Shown here one piece after another: positions 25,297 through 36,240 of a stretch of 64,000 nt of DNA. Source of the DNA: Skermanella aerolata KACC 11604 (GTDB taxonomy: Bacteria; Pseudomonadota; Alphaproteobacteria; Azospirillales; Azospirillaceae); assembly GCF_000936425.1 (NCBI RefSeq), contig NZ_AVFK01000007.1, positions 205,706-269,705 on the forward strand, read 5' to 3'. The position numbers and the translations under genes were made by a program. The notes under the pieces are model-generated. The model was not told the DNA's origin and did no database searches. It saw only the letters and a program-made list of their open reading frames with translations. The stretch's first letter is position 1, and every line of letters starts with the position of its first letter.

Positions 25297-28200
25297 ATGA
25301 CCAGTTTAGTCGAGCAGTACAGCCGATCCCGGCGCCTGTTGCGCCGCTCAGCCCTTGCCGCCGTCGCGGGTATCCTGGCTATCGGCATCGTCTGGCTGCC
25401 TTCGCAGGAGGGTCCTGTCCAGCTTGCGCTGAAGATCGGCTGTACGATCGCCCTGTGGGCCATCGTGCTGATCGAGCTTGCCGTCACCGGTCACCGGGTC
25501 CGGCAGGCCCGTACGGCGGAACGCCGGGCCGAGCATACCCGGCAGTTGCTGGCCGAAGCGCTCGACGTACTGCCCCAGGCCATCGCGGTCTTCGATCCCG
25601 CCGACCGTCCCGTGCTCGTCAACCAGCGCTATGCCGAGCTGCAAGGCTCGCTGTCGCCGTTTTCCGGTGGTGCTGACACGGCGGGCGATGGCGAGCGTTC
25701 ACTGCCGGACGGGCGCTGGATCAGGATGGACGGGCACCGCACCCGCAACGGCTACCGGATCGCCGTCAGTAGCGACGTGACCGAGCTGAAGCGCCAGAAG
25801 GCGGAACTGGCCCGGCGGTCGCGCCTGCTCGAGATGACGCTGAACGCATCCGACCGGGGCGTGTGCATCTGGGGCGCCGACGGCCGCCTGACGATGTCGA
25901 ACGCACAGGCCGCCCGCCTGCTCGACCTGCCGGCCGACCTGCTGACGGCCGGATGCCCCTTCGCCGAGTTCCAGGCATTCCTCGCGGCGCGCGGCGAGGA
26001 GGCCCTGGCCGGTGCCGCCGAGCCGGCGCCGTCCGAGTCGCCGCGCATTCCGGTCCGGTACGAATATGTCCGCCCGGACGGCCACGTGCTCGACGTGTTC
26101 GGCGCCGGCATGCCGGATGGTGGCCGGATGGTCTGCTACAGCGACGTCACGGCCTACCGCAGGGTGGAACGCGACCTGCGCGAGGCGGAGGAGCGGTTCC
26201 GCCGCCTGGCTTCGGCCACGCGGGAAGGCGTACTGGTCCATGACGGGAACGTCATCATCGACGCCAACGACGCGGCTCTGGTTCTGCTCGACCGCCCGCT
26301 CGCCGACCTGATCGGGCGCTCCGCCGAACGGCTGATCGCGCCGGCCGACTACGCGGCGCTGCGCGAGACCTTCGAGTGCGGCAGGATGCAGCACCGCGAG
26401 GCGTGGTTCCTGCGGCCCGACGGCAGCCGCATCCTATGCGAGGTTTCCCAGCGGCTCGTTCCCCAGAGCGGGCGCTTCGCCGGGATCCTGACCTTCCACG
26501 ACATAACCGGCTACCGCTGGGTCGAGGACCAGCTGAGGGCGGCACGGCAGCGGGCGGAAACGGAAAGACGGGCCGGCTCCGATTTCCTGGCCGTCGTCGG
26601 CAAGGGACTGCGGACTTCGCTGCGCGGCGTCCTGGACGTGCTTCGCCAGCTGTCGGAAGGACAATTGGCCGCCGACCAGAGGGACCGGGTCCAGGCGGTC
26701 CGGAAGTCGGTCCAGACCATGGCCGCCACCCTCGCCGAAGTCGAGGATCTCGCCCGGATAGAGAGCGGCGCGCGGCAGATCGCCGACAACGACTTCAACC
26801 TGATCGATCTGGTCGAGAGCGTCGTGGCTCCGCAGGCGGCCCAGGCGACGGCCAAGGGCATCGATCTGGTATCGTCGGTGGCGGCCGATGTCCCCCGCTC
26901 GGTGCGCGGCGATGCCGGGCGGCTGCGCCAGGTGCTGACGACCCTGATCGGAAACGCCGTCAAGTTCACCGAACAGGGAGGCGTCTCGCTGAGCCTGACC
27001 GCCTCCAGGGCCGAGGGCGGCGCCATGACGGAGCTGCGCTTCGACGTGGCCGACACGGGTATCGGCATCACGGCCGCGAACCACGCGCGCATCCTGGACG
27101 GAGCCGCCGGCAACGGGATGGCGCTTGCCATCGCCAGACGCCTGATCGAGCTGATGGGAGGCACCATCGGCTTCGACAGCGCTCCCGGCATCGGCACCCA
27201 CTTCTGGTTCGTGGTCACCCTGGAATGCAGGACTGAGGACGGCGACGGCGGCCACGACTTCAGCGGCCTGCGCGTTCTTCTGATCGAGGGCAACGGCGCC
27301 AGCCGCAAGGCGCTCACGCGGCAGCTCGCCTCCTGGAACGCCGCCGTCCAGGCCGTACCGGATGGGGCCGCGGCCCTGGCCGCCGCAACCTTGATCCCCG
27401 CAGCTTCGGCGACCGGGGAGGGGACGGTCCGGCCCACTCCGTTCGATGTCGCCTTGATCGACAGCCATGACGCGGACCTGCCGGTCACGGCACTCGCCCG
27501 CCGCCTGCGCGACGCGGGCATCGTTCACCTGATCCTGCTCTGCCCGCCCGGCCACCCGGTCGAATGGCATCACCTGGAAGCGGCCGGTTTCTCATCCGTC
27601 CTGCGCAAGCCGGCGAGGCAGGCGATGCTGGCGGCGGCGCTGGGCGGCGAGCGGGTGATCGAACTCGGGCTGCCGGACGCCGCCCACGCGGATCGTGCGG
27701 GGCCGGGATGGGACGGCTTCGGCGATCCGGGCAAGGACGATGCGCCAAAGGCCACGGACGACGCGCGGAGACTGCTGCTGGTTGAAGACAGCGTGACCAA
27801 CCAACTGGTGGCCGGCACCCTGCTGAAGATCGCCGGCTTCCGGGTGGAAGTGGCGTCGAACGGCATGGAAGCCATTGCCGCGGTCAAGTCCAAGCCCTTC
27901 GATCTGGTGCTGATGGATATCGCCATGCCGGAAATGGACGGCATCGCCGCGACGAGGGCGATCCGCGCCCTGCCGGCGCCCGCAGGCAGGATTCCGATCA
28001 TCGCCATGACGGCCAACGCCATGGTCGGCGACCGCGAACGCTTCCTGGAAGCCGGCATGAACGACTATGTGCCCAAGCCGATCGAGCGCCCCTACCTACT
28101 CGCGACCATAGCCCGCTGGCTACCGGCCGCGCCGGCCGTGGTACGGCCGCAAGGTTCCGCTTCCGATCAGGGTACCGCCGCGGGCGCCGCTTCCCCGCTC

Positions 28201-28587
28201 GACATGGCCTTGGACATCGGCGTGCTGGAACAGCTGCGGCACGACCTGGACGACATCGTCCTGCCCGACCTAATCGAGGCGTTCCTGGCCGAAGCGCGGC
28301 TGCGGAGCAGGCGCATGGCCGATGCCGCGGCCGTCGGCGACATGACCGTGATCGAACGGGAGGCCCATACCCTGAAAAGCTCCGCCAGCACCTTCGGCGC
28401 CGCACGTCTGGCTGAGGCGGTCAAGACGCTGGAACGGACCTGCCGATCGGAAGAACCGGCGGAGACGAACCTGCTGTGCGGCGAGATCCTGGCACTGGTC
28501 GAGGAAGCCGCCGGCGCTTACCGGGCCCTGGGGGTGGTGGCGGCCGGGGACGCCGTGGAAAGCGGCACTCAGGACAGGCAAACCTGA
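25297..28587 (+). CDS. Large hybrid histidine kinase with Lys in place of the H-box His
   Basis: Product of 1096 aa. Two membrane segments (about 18-36 and 43-65), a coiled linker, then about three PAS-like domains (90-190, 195-305, 315-420). The dimerisation helix reads VVGKGLRTSLRGV where a normal kinase has SHELRTPL, so Lys436 replaces the phospho-acceptor His. The ATPase domain looks intact (LIGNAVKF, ADTGIGIT, GMALAIARRLIELMGG). Receiver 1 is degenerate at its acidic pair (LLIEGNGAS). Receiver 2 is complete (Asp874, LVLMDIAMPEMDG). A C-terminal Hpt domain has His1024 (AHTLKSS). It starts 43 bp after the metal ABC operon and may be co-transcribed. Confidence 0.92.
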   Translation: MTSLVEQYSRSRRLLRRSALAAVAGILAIGIVWLPSQEGPVQLALKIGCTIALWAIVLIELAVTGHRVRQARTAERRAEHTRQLLAEALDVLPQAIAVFDPADRPVLVNQRYAELQGSLSPFSGGADTAGDGERSLPDGRWIRMDGHRTRNGYRIAVSSDVTELKRQKAELARRSRLLEMTLNASDRGVCIWGADGRLTMSNAQAARLLDLPADLLTAGCPFAEFQAFLAARGEEALAGAAEPAPSESPRIPVRYEYVRPDGHVLDVFGAGMPDGGRMVCYSDVTAYRRVERDLREAEERFRRLASATREGVLVHDGNVIIDANDAALVLLDRPLADLIGRSAERLIAPADYAALRETFECGRMQHREAWFLRPDGSRILCEVSQRLVPQSGRFAGILTFHDITGYRWVEDQLRAARQRAETERRAGSDFLAVVGKGLRTSLRGVLDVLRQLSEGQLAADQRDRVQAVRKSVQTMAATLAEVEDLARIESGARQIADNDFNLIDLVESVVAPQAAQATAKGIDLVSSVAADVPRSVRGDAGRLRQVLTTLIGNAVKFTEQGGVSLSLTASRAEGGAMTELRFDVADTGIGITAANHARILDGAAGNGMALAIARRLIELMGGTIGFDSAPGIGTHFWFVVTLECRTEDGDGGHDFSGLRVLLIEGNGASRKALTRQLASWNAAVQAVPDGAAALAAATLIPAASATGEGTVRPTPFDVALIDSHDADLPVTALARRLRDAGIVHLILLCPPGHPVEWHHLEAAGFSSVLRKPARQAMLAAALGGERVIELGLPDAAHADRAGPGWDGFGDPGKDDAPKATDDARRLLLVEDSVTNQLVAGTLLKIAGFRVEVASNGMEAIAAVKSKPFDLVLMDIAMPEMDGIAATRAIRALPAPAGRIPIIAMTANAMVGDRERFLEAGMNDYVPKPIERPYLLATIARWLPAAPAVVRPQGSASDQGTAAGAASPLDMALDIGVLEQLRHDLDDIVLPDLIEAFLAEARLRSRRMADAAAVGDMTVIEREAHTLKSSASTFGAARLAEAVKTLERTCRSEEPAETNLLCGEILALVEEAAGAYRALGVVAAGDAVESGTQDRQT

Positions 28588-28613
28588 GGTTCAGATCATC
28601 CGGGCATATGAAA

Positions 28614-28639
28614 AGGGGGAAGGCGCCGGCCCTCCCCCC
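28614..28639 (-). terminator. Probable terminator of the cold-shock gene
   Basis: Read on the minus strand, a G-rich arm pairs with TTCCCCC (one bulge) and is followed by CTTTTCA. It lies about 85 nt after the csp stop, between the convergent kinase and csp genes. Confidence 0.5.
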
Positions 28640-28721
28640 TGCTTGCCGATAACTGTATTCTACAGTTTGAATCCGGCGGTAGATTTCAATGATGGAGTCG
28701 ATGCGGAAAACTCGATACGGC

Positions 28722-28931
28722 TCAATCAGCCAGACTGATGTTCACGGCCGCTTCCTTGCCGTTATTGCCGCGCGCCAGTTCATAGCTGACTTTCTGGCCT
28801 TCGTTCAGACTGCGGATACCTGAACGTTCAAGAGCGGAGATATGGACGAAGACATCCTTGACCCCGTTCTCCGGAGCGATGAATCCATAACCTTTGGTCG
28901 AATTGAACCACTTCACCGTGCCAGTCGCCAT
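28722..28931 (-). CDS. cspA: Cold-shock domain protein
   Basis: Product of 69 aa, a single OB-fold RNA/DNA chaperone. RNP1 is KGYGFI and RNP2 is VFVHIS, both complete; the N-terminus GTVKWFN is canonical. A GGGAG site lies 8 nt before the ATG. Whether it is cold-induced cannot be told from sequence. Confidence 0.97.
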   Translation of the reverse strand: MATGTVKWFNSTKGYGFIAPENGVKDVFVHISALERSGIRSLNEGQKVSYELARGNNGKEAAVNISLAD

Positions 28932-29310
28932 GACTGAAACTCCCTGATCGTCCTAGGCCAGTAATGCCGGATCTTTTTTCAGTCGTTCCGGCTGTTGTGT
29001 CGGGCCGAAGCCTGACGTCGTAGTCGATGGTGGAGCAGCCCGTCGCAAGAACTTGAATTGACGTAGCAAAGATCCAAACCATGGATAACTTAAGACTACG
29101 CTAACGATTCAATCTTAGCCGCACAAGACCAGAATTCATGGATATATCTTTTTCGTCTATAAAGTATAGTACTGAGTGGTCAATCTATGTCTAAAGAACA
29201 CAGACCATGTATAGTGATCGACTGCGTTGCATGAAATGCCTGGATTTACAAGTTGGATTAAAATTTAAACGAACACATGGTTTGAACGGGAATTTGCAGA
29301 CTGACCTTGG
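28932..29310. other. Intergenic region upstream of csp
   Basis: A 379-bp gap between csp and the sigma-54 regulator, both on the minus strand. The part from about 29090 to 29290 is clearly AT-rich against the genome background, as expected for a csp promoter and long leader. No gene or convincing terminator seen. Confidence 0.5.
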
Positions 29311-30804
<1,494 letters not shown>

Positions 30805-30996
30805 TTTCGGTCCCGAAAACTAAGATTGATGCAATCGGAGAATACCTGATTCTGCTGATCGGGAGCAATCTTCCAAGGCTGCGGCATCCTTGACGGATAC
30901 TTCGTTTAGACATCGAACTGCTCATGCGATACCTATTTGCGAGAGAGTCTCAAAAGACACAAAAAGCGGCAAATACAACAAGTTCAGGGTGGAAGA

Positions 30997-31767
30997 ATGC
31001 GTCTGACGAACAAGATCGCCATCGTTACCGGGGCCGGTTCGGGCTTCGGAGAGGGCATCGCCCGGACCTTCGCGCGCGAGGGCGCGCAGGTCCTGATCAA
31101 CGATCTGGACGAGGAAAAGGGCCGCAGTGTGGCCGACTCGATAAATAGTTCGGGCGACGGGACCGGTCGGGGCCAAGCGATGTTCTTCGGCGCCGACGTG
31201 ACCGACGACCCCGCGGTCGCGGCGATGGTCGCAGCCGCCGAGGACCGGTTCGGCGGGCTGGACATCATGGTCAACAACGCCGGCTACACCCATCGCAACA
31301 AGCCGATGCTGGAAGTCACCGACGACGAGTTCGACCGCATCTTCGCTGTCAACGTGAAGGCGCTGTTCCTGGCCGCCCGTCATGCCGTGCCGGCCCTGCG
31401 GCGGCGGGGCGGCGGCGTCATCCTGACGACGGCGTCCACGGCGGGGCTGCGGCCCCGGCCCGGGCTGACGTGGTACAACAGCTCCAAGGGGGCCGCGATA
31501 ACGGCCACCAAGAGCATGGCGGTGGAACTGGCGCCCCTGAAGATCCGCGTCAACGCGCTGTGCCCGGTGATCGGCGAAACCGGCATGACCGGCGACTTCA
31601 TGGGCGAGGATACGCCCGAGAAGCGGCGCCAGTTCATCTCCGGCATTCCGCTCGGCCGCATGAGCCGCCCCGACGATATCGCCAACGCCGCGCTGTGGCT
31701 GGCTTCGGACGAGGCCGAGTTCATCACCGGCGTAGCGCTGGAGGTGGATGGCGGACGCTGCGTCTAG
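30997..31767 (+). CDS. Classical SDR oxidoreductase
   Basis: Product of 256 aa, an NAD(P)-dependent short-chain dehydrogenase. Cofactor loop TGAGSGFGEGIA (12-23), NNAGYTH, catalytic Ser in TTASTAG, and Tyr-x3-Lys in WYNSSKGAA. The C-terminal VDGGRCV is typical of the family. Substrate is unknown; homologues are annotated as glucose 1-dehydrogenase or 3-oxoacyl-ACP reductase. I chose the ATG at 30997, preceded by aggGTGGAAG; the frame is open 20 codons further upstream without family match. Confidence 0.88.
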   Translation: MRLTNKIAIVTGAGSGFGEGIARTFAREGAQVLINDLDEEKGRSVADSINSSGDGTGRGQAMFFGADVTDDPAVAAMVAAAEDRFGGLDIMVNNAGYTHRNKPMLEVTDDEFDRIFAVNVKALFLAARHAVPALRRRGGGVILTTASTAGLRPRPGLTWYNSSKGAAITATKSMAVELAPLKIRVNALCPVIGETGMTGDFMGEDTPEKRRQFISGIPLGRMSRPDDIANAALWLASDEAEFITGVALEVDGGRCV

Positions 31768-31776
31768 GCCTGGACC

Positions 31777-31806
31777 CATGCAGGCCGGCTTGCGCCGGCC
31801 CGCATG
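31777..31806 (+). terminator. Possible terminator after the SDR gene
   Basis: A 13-bp inverted repeat with one mismatch and a TTGC loop (catgcaggccggc / gccggcccgcatg), 10 nt after the SDR stop. There is no T-run, so termination efficiency is doubtful. Confidence 0.4.
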
Positions 31807-31866
31807 AAAGCCCCGCGAGAGCCCTGTAAAACCCGGAGCCGAAGAGTTTGACCGGCGCTCCGGAAA

Positions 31867-31927
31867 TTGTTGGGCCACGGCCCAACCTACGAAGCAGGAG
31901 CCTGTAGGTTGGGCCGTGGCCCAACAA
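31867..31927. repeat. REP-like nested palindrome
   Basis: Two perfect 24-nt inverted arms (31867-31890 and 31904-31927) separated by 13 nt. Each arm also contains its own palindrome, TTGGGCC-AC-GGCCCAA. This is the architecture of REP/BIME elements. It sits between the convergent SDR and corA genes and could also end transcription from both sides. I see no second copy in this window. Confidence 0.7.
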
Positions 31928-31984
31928 ACACTGACCATACAAGTCAATGTCTTCGGCCCCTGGTATAAGGGCCTCGCCCAAAAC

Positions 31985-32989
31985 CTAAAGCCAGCCCCGG
32001 CGGCGGAAGTACAGCAGCGGCAGGATCGCCGACAGCACCATCAGGCCCAGCGCCAGCGGATAGCCCCAGGGCTTGTCCAGTTCCGGCATGAAGTGGAAGT
32101 TCATGCCGTAGATGCTGGCGATCAGGGTCGGCGGCAGGAAGACGACCGCGACGACCGAAAAGATCTTGATGATCGCGTTCTGCTCGATGTTGATGACGCC
32201 CAGCGTGGCGTCGAGCAGGAAGTTGGTCTGCTGGCTCAGATAGCCGGCATGCTCGCCCAGCGACCGCAGATCTCGGTTCAGGCTCTTCAGCAGCGCCTTC
32301 TGTTCCTTGTTCAGGCGCCCGGTGCTGATGGTCGCCAGATATGTAGCCAGCCGGTCCAGCCCTGCCAGACTGTCGCGGACCTTGTTGGTCAGGTCGCCGA
32401 CCCTGCCGATGTCGCGCATCACCTCGCGCAGCGCATCCGGCTTCTTCGCCGCTTCCTTCGACTTGGCCGGCAGCGGGTCGTCGAAGACCCGCCGGCCGAT
32501 GCCGTCCAGCCGGCTGCCGATCAGCTCCAGCAGGTCGGCCACCCGGCCGACGACGGCGTCCAGCAGTCCCAGCAGCGCCGCCTCGGCGCCGGCTATCAGT
32601 TCCGGCTGGCGGTTGAGCCGGCTGGCGAAGGTCTCGATGCTCTTGGGTTCGACGTAACGGACGGTGACCAAGTAGCCGCCCTTTGTGGTGCCGTTGGTCA
32701 GGATGAAGGTCACCACCCCCAGGCCGGGATACTCGGTATCAGCCCGCGTGATGACCGGCGTGGTCAGGTAGATGCTGCCGTTCTCGACATAGAGACGGCT
32801 GGAGACCTCGATCTCCTTCATCTCCTCGTGGGTCGGCAGGTCGATGCCGACCATGCCGGCGATGGCGGCCCGCTCCTCCTCGGTCGGATGCAGCATGTCG
32901 ATCCAGACGGTGCCGGCGGGAAGGATCTGTCCGGTATCGATCGTCCGCCCGAACGACCTGCCGCCATCCTGTCCGTATGTGGTGATCAT
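31985..32989 (-). CDS. corA: Magnesium/divalent cation channel CorA
   Basis: Product of 334 aa forming a pentameric inner-membrane Mg2+ channel. A long cytoplasmic domain rich in charged helices precedes two C-terminal membrane segments. The selectivity motif GMN is in [12 protein letters not shown], and the C-terminus is basic (RRRGWL). Its ATG overlaps the folD stop (ATGA), so translation is coupled to folD. Confidence 0.95.
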   Translation of the reverse strand: MITTYGQDGGRSFGRTIDTGQILPAGTVWIDMLHPTEEERAAIAGMVGIDLPTHEEMKEIEVSSRLYVENGSIYLTTPVITRADTEYPGLGVVTFILTNGTTKGGYLVTVRYVEPKSIETFASRLNRQPELIAGAEAALLGLLDAVVGRVADLLELIGSRLDGIGRRVFDDPLPAKSKEAAKKPDALREVMRDIGRVGDLTNKVRDSLAGLDRLATYLATISTGRLNKEQKALLKSLNRDLRSLGEHAGYLSQQTNFLLDATLGVINIEQNAIIKIFSVVAVVFLPPTLIASIYGMNFHFMPELDKPWGYPLALGLMVLSAILPLLYFRRRGWL

Positions 32990-33885
32990 GCCTCTGCGTC
33001 GTCGGGTGCGGCGATGCCGTTCTGGCGGCGGGTGGCGGTCAGCGTATTAAGCAGCAGACAGGCGATGGTCATCGGGCCGACTCCTCCGGGCACGGGCGTT
33101 ATGGCGCCCGCCACCTCGGCGGCACCGGCGAAATCGACGTCGCCGACCAGCCTCGTCTTGCCCTCGGCGGCACCGGCCACGCGGTTGATGCCGACATCGA
33201 TGACGGTCGCACCCGGCTTGATCCAGTCGCCGCGCACCATCTCCGGCCGCCCGACGGCCGCCACCAGGATGTCCGCGCGCCGGCATTCCGCGGCAAGGTC
33301 CCGGGTGCGGGAATGGGCCACGGTGACCGTGCAGTCCGCCGCCAGCAGCAGGCTCGCCATCGGCTTGCCGACGATGCCGGAGCGGCCGAGCACCAGCGCC
33401 CGCAGCCCCCTGAGGTCGCCGACCGTGTCGCGCAGCAGCATCATGCAGCCAAGCGGCGTGCAGGGGACCAGGCCGGGGAGCCCCAGCGCCAGCCGGCCGG
33501 CGTTCTCGACATGGAAACCGTCGACGTCCTTGGCCGGGTCGATCGTCGCGATGACGACCGCCGGATCGATCTGGCGGGGCAGCGGCAACTGCACCAGGAT
33601 GCCGTTGACGGCGGGGTCGCGGTTCAGTCGTTCGACCAGCGCCACCAGCGTCGCCTGATCGACCGTATCGGGCAGCTTGTGCTCGAACGATTGCATTCCG
33701 GCGGCCAGCGTCGCCTGTCCCTTGTTGCGGACATAGACCTGGCTGGCCGGGTCGTTGCCCACCAGCACGACCGCGAGGCCCGGCTCCACCCCATGCGATT
33801 CCTTGAGGGCCGCCACCTGGGCGGCGATCCGGGTACGGAGGTCGAGGGCGAAGCCCTTGCCGTCGATGATGCGTGCCTTGGTCAT
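32986..33885 (-). CDS. folD: Methylenetetrahydrofolate dehydrogenase/cyclohydrolase
   Basis: Product of 299 aa that interconverts 5,10-methylene-THF and 10-formyl-THF using NADP. The active-site region [14 protein letters not shown] holds the catalytic Lys; QLPLPRQID, the cofactor segment [14 protein letters not shown] and [10 protein letters not shown] are all present. I chose the ATG at 33885, giving the usual N-terminus ([10 protein letters not shown]) and no overlap with the upstream DUF167 gene; the frame extends to 33954. Confidence 0.96.
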   Translation of the reverse strand: MTKARIIDGKGFALDLRTRIAAQVAALKESHGVEPGLAVVLVGNDPASQVYVRNKGQATLAAGMQSFEHKLPDTVDQATLVALVERLNRDPAVNGILVQLPLPRQIDPAVVIATIDPAKDVDGFHVENAGRLALGLPGLVPCTPLGCMMLLRDTVGDLRGLRALVLGRSGIVGKPMASLLLAADCTVTVAHSRTRDLAAECRRADILVAAVGRPEMVRGDWIKPGATVIDVGINRVAGAAEGKTRLVGDVDFAGAAEVAGAITPVPGGVGPMTIACLLLNTLTATRRQNGIAAPDDAEA

Positions 33886-33925
33886 GTCTTCGTCTTCCGG
33901 CAGGGTCGTCAGGTAACTGGGCGGT

Positions 33926-34246
33926 TCAGGTATCGGTTCGGATGACGCCGCCATGGCTCAGCCGGGCCATCAGGTCGGCGGCATCGCCGGCGACATGGAC
34001 GATCTTGTTGCGGTCGGTCGCTCCGGCAACCAGCGAAATGGAGGATTTGGCAATCCCCCACTCCTTCGCCAACAGCTTGATCAGCGCTTCGTTCGCCTTG
34101 CCGGCTTCCGGTACGGCGGTCACCATGACCTTCAGCACCGTCTCGCCCTGTCCCGACGAGGCAATGCCGGCGATGGCATTGCGCGACGCCTTGGGCGTCA
34201 GCCGGACCGCTATCCGGACGCCGTCGGCGACCGGCTTGAATGGCAT
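33926..34246 (-). CDS. DUF167 (YggU) family protein
   Basis: Product of 106 aa. Small conserved protein of unknown biochemical role. The family core [12 protein letters not shown] and [15 protein letters not shown] is present. The start ATG overlaps the stop of the YggT gene (TGATG). The YggT-DUF167 pair is widely conserved. Confidence 0.9.
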   Translation of the reverse strand: MPFKPVADGVRIAVRLTPKASRNAIAGIASSGQGETVLKVMVTAVPEAGKANEALIKLLAKEWGIAKSSISLVAGATDRNKIVHVAGDAADLMARLSHGGVIRTDT

Positions 34247-34530
34247 CAAAACAGCAACCCGTACTCGCGCATCAGGTTGCGGATGAAGAAGATGATCAGG
34301 ATGACGATGATCGGCGAGAGATCCAGCCCGCCCAGGTTGGGCAGGATACGCCTGAGCGGCGCCAGAACCGGCTCGGTCACGCGATAGAGAAAGTCGCCGA
34401 TCACGTAGACCGCGCGGTTGCGGGTGTTCACCACGTTGAAGGCGACGAGCCAGCTCAGGATCGCCGAGGCGATCAGGATCCAGACGTACAGCCCCAGGAT
34501 GGTGTCGATCAGCATGAAGAAGGATTGCAT
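34246..34530 (-). CDS. YggT family membrane protein
   Basis: Product of 94 aa with two hydrophobic segments (about 8-28 and 70-87) flanking the conserved cytoplasmic stretch [16 protein letters not shown]. The family has been linked to osmotic tolerance and membrane organisation, but the molecular role is unknown. First gene of the YggT-DUF167-folD-corA minus-strand run. Confidence 0.92.
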   Translation of the reverse strand: MQSFFMLIDTILGLYVWILIASAILSWLVAFNVVNTRNRAVYVIGDFLYRVTEPVLAPLRRILPNLGGLDLSPIIVILIIFFIRNLMREYGLLF

Positions 34531-34752
34531 GGTCTACCGGGCCAAGGGGTCAAAAAAATGCGCTGCACCCTACCCTTACGGCCAGCGGGAGGCAAGCGTT
34601 GCGCTAGGACTCGCCTTCGCTGGGTCCCATGCCGGAGAGCCCACCGGAAGCCGGTATCCGAACCTCGTCATACAGTCCTTGACAGCACGGTTTCCGCCTA
34701 CCAATATGCGCCCCGTTCACCGCTTGACCCTGTGCGGTGAAGGATCGGGTGT

Positions 34753-34828
34753 GGGGCCGTAGCTCAGCTGGGAGAGCGACGCGTTCGCAATGCGTAGGTC
34801 GGGAGTTCGATCCTCCTCGGCTCCACCA
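34753..34828 (+). tRNA. tRNA-Ala (anticodon CGC)
   Basis: A 76-nt cloverleaf with encoded CCA end. Acceptor stem GGGGCCG/CGGCTCC contains the G3-U70 wobble that defines alanine identity. D-arm GCTC...GAGC, anticodon loop TTCGCAA (CGC at 34-36) and a T-loop TTCGATC all fold. Confidence 0.97.
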
Positions 34829-34862
34829 ATCCTCAAGCGTCCACTGGCGACGCTAAAACCTC

Positions 34863-35300
34863 TCAGTCTTCGTCTTCCATATCGGGATACTGTTCTGGAG
34901 CCTGACCGACCGAAGCGAGAATCTTCGGGTACCGGGCTCTCGGCACTTTCTGCCCCATGCCGACCAGCTCGACGCGGAAGCGCCACTCGTCCCCATAGTC
35001 GAACAGGAAGGTCATTTTTCGGCCGACCTTGGGGAATCCCTGAATCACCGTCGTACGCTTGACGCTCAGGGAACCGTCGGCTTCACCCAAATCGGCGAAC
35101 AATTCGTAGCGGGGTTTCGCATCGAAAATGTTGCCGGTCAGCTTGGGAAAGAAGCCGAACGCGTGGTCGAGGTCGAAGCCATAGGCCTACACGATAGCTC
35201 CCGCGAGATCGTAGAGCGTCTGGTCGGCCGGAAGCTCGATGTCCCGGTAGAGCTCCGGCTCCAGCGAAACACGGAATATGCACGTGCCGGTTTCAGCCAT
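34863..35300 (-). pseudogene. pRiA4b ORF-3-like protein interrupted by an in-frame TAG
   Basis: The minus-strand frame from ATG 35300 to TGA 34863 reads as one 145-codon protein except for a TAG at codon 38 (35189-35187). Both halves belong to the same fold: LYRDIELPADQTLYDLAGAI before the stop and AYGFDLDHAFGFFP, then FLFDYGDEWRFRVEL, after it. These are features of the plasmid pRiA4b ORF-3 family. No frameshift is needed, so the gene is lost by one point change (CAG to TAG is simplest), or the codon is read through. It lies just beyond the tRNA-Ala gene, convergent with it. Confidence 0.75.
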
Positions 35301-35589
35301 CGTCACCCTCCTGTCTAAGCTCTTACCAATCCCCGGAGCAAGGGACGGTGATTTCATCGGAATGCGTCGGCCGTCATTTGGTGACGGTGCCAGGAAGCCT
35401 GTGTGCGCTTCATATCGGCGATCGTCCGGCCGCAGTTCATCCCGAGTTTATGTTGATAGCTAATGGTTACATACGTCTGTATTGTCGATTGAGAACGGAA
35501 CGACAATGACCGAGCAATTTTCCGGATCCGCCGTGGCTCGCACCGACGTCACGACGACGATACAACTTGGCTTCTCATGAAAACAGCCT

Positions 35590-36153
35590 ATGCAGTCTCG
35601 TGATCTTCCCTCCAGAAGGAAACTGCGGTCACTTTTCGGATTCTGGAAGTCGCGACTCGAACAAGACCGGCTGCCCAAGCGCACGGCCTTCAGCCCTGAA
35701 GAATTTCAGCCCTGGATGGGAAATATCGGGATCGTCGGAGTCGAGCGCGACTCCAGGGTCGAACGCGATTCCGGAGTCGAGCGCGGTCCGCTCCGGTTCC
35801 GCCTGCGTCTGATCGGACTGGAAATCGTCGCCTATGACGGTGCCGATTTCACGGGACGCTATCTCGACGAAGTCCTGAAGCCGCCCGTCGACAAGGTCGT
35901 GCTGCGTCAGTACGAGGATTGCGCCGAATCGGGCCGGCCCATGGCGTTCAGCTATCGGACTTCGGGCTTCGGTCGTTTCGAAGCCGGCATCGACAAGCTG
36001 TTCCTGCCGTTCTCCGACGGCGGCGAGACGGTGTCGCACATCTTCGTATGCCTCTACGCGTCCTTCATCGATCCATGGTCGGACGAACGGGCGACCATCC
36101 AGGACTACGAACGGGACGGCGGAACCGTGGCCTTCGATCCCTCGGAACTCTGA
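35590..36153 (+). CDS. PAS_5-type domain protein with an internal tandem repeat
   Basis: Product of 187 aa similar to a single-domain PAS family common in Rhodospirillales (usual plan: charged N-terminus, PWMGNIGIV-like strand, RFRLRLIGLEIV, then FTGRYLDEVL). Role unknown; possibly a small-molecule sensor without output domain. Between the first two strands the repeat VERDS-RVERDS-GVERGP inserts about 12 residues absent from the usual plan. The gene stands alone between the broken pRiA4b gene and the porin. Confidence 0.75.
   Translation: MQSRDLPSRRKLRSLFGFWKSRLEQDRLPKRTAFSPEEFQPWMGNIGIVGVERDSRVERDSGVERGPLRFRLRLIGLEIVAYDGADFTGRYLDEVLKPPVDKVVLRQYEDCAESGRPMAFSYRTSGFGRFEAGIDKLFLPFSDGGETVSHIFVCLYASFIDPWSDERATIQDYERDGGTVAFDPSEL
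35740..35793 (+). repeat. Three imperfect 18-bp tandem repeats inside the PAS gene
   Basis: Units begin at 35740, 35758 and 35776, each starting gtcga(g/a)cgcg. They keep the frame and encode a six-residue unit (VERDSR/VERDSG/VERGPL). Confidence 0.8.
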
Positions 36154-36163
36154 GCCCCACAAG

Positions 36164-36217
36164 ACGAAGCGCCGGGCTCCGCCGCCCCTGATGGGACGGA
36201 AGAACCCGGCGCTTCGT
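36164..36217. terminator. Inverted repeat between PAS gene and porin, possible bidirectional terminator
   Basis: Perfect 13-bp arms (acgaagcgccggg and its complement) at 36164-36176 and 36205-36217 with a 28-nt spacer, between two convergent genes. No T-run on either side. Confidence 0.45.
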
Positions 36218-36240
36218 GCAGCCGGCGCTATATGCGTGGA

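Noticed and set aside
34829..36240. Integrated mobile element at the tRNA
   Set aside because: No integrase, no duplicated tRNA 3' end and no flanking repeats within view.
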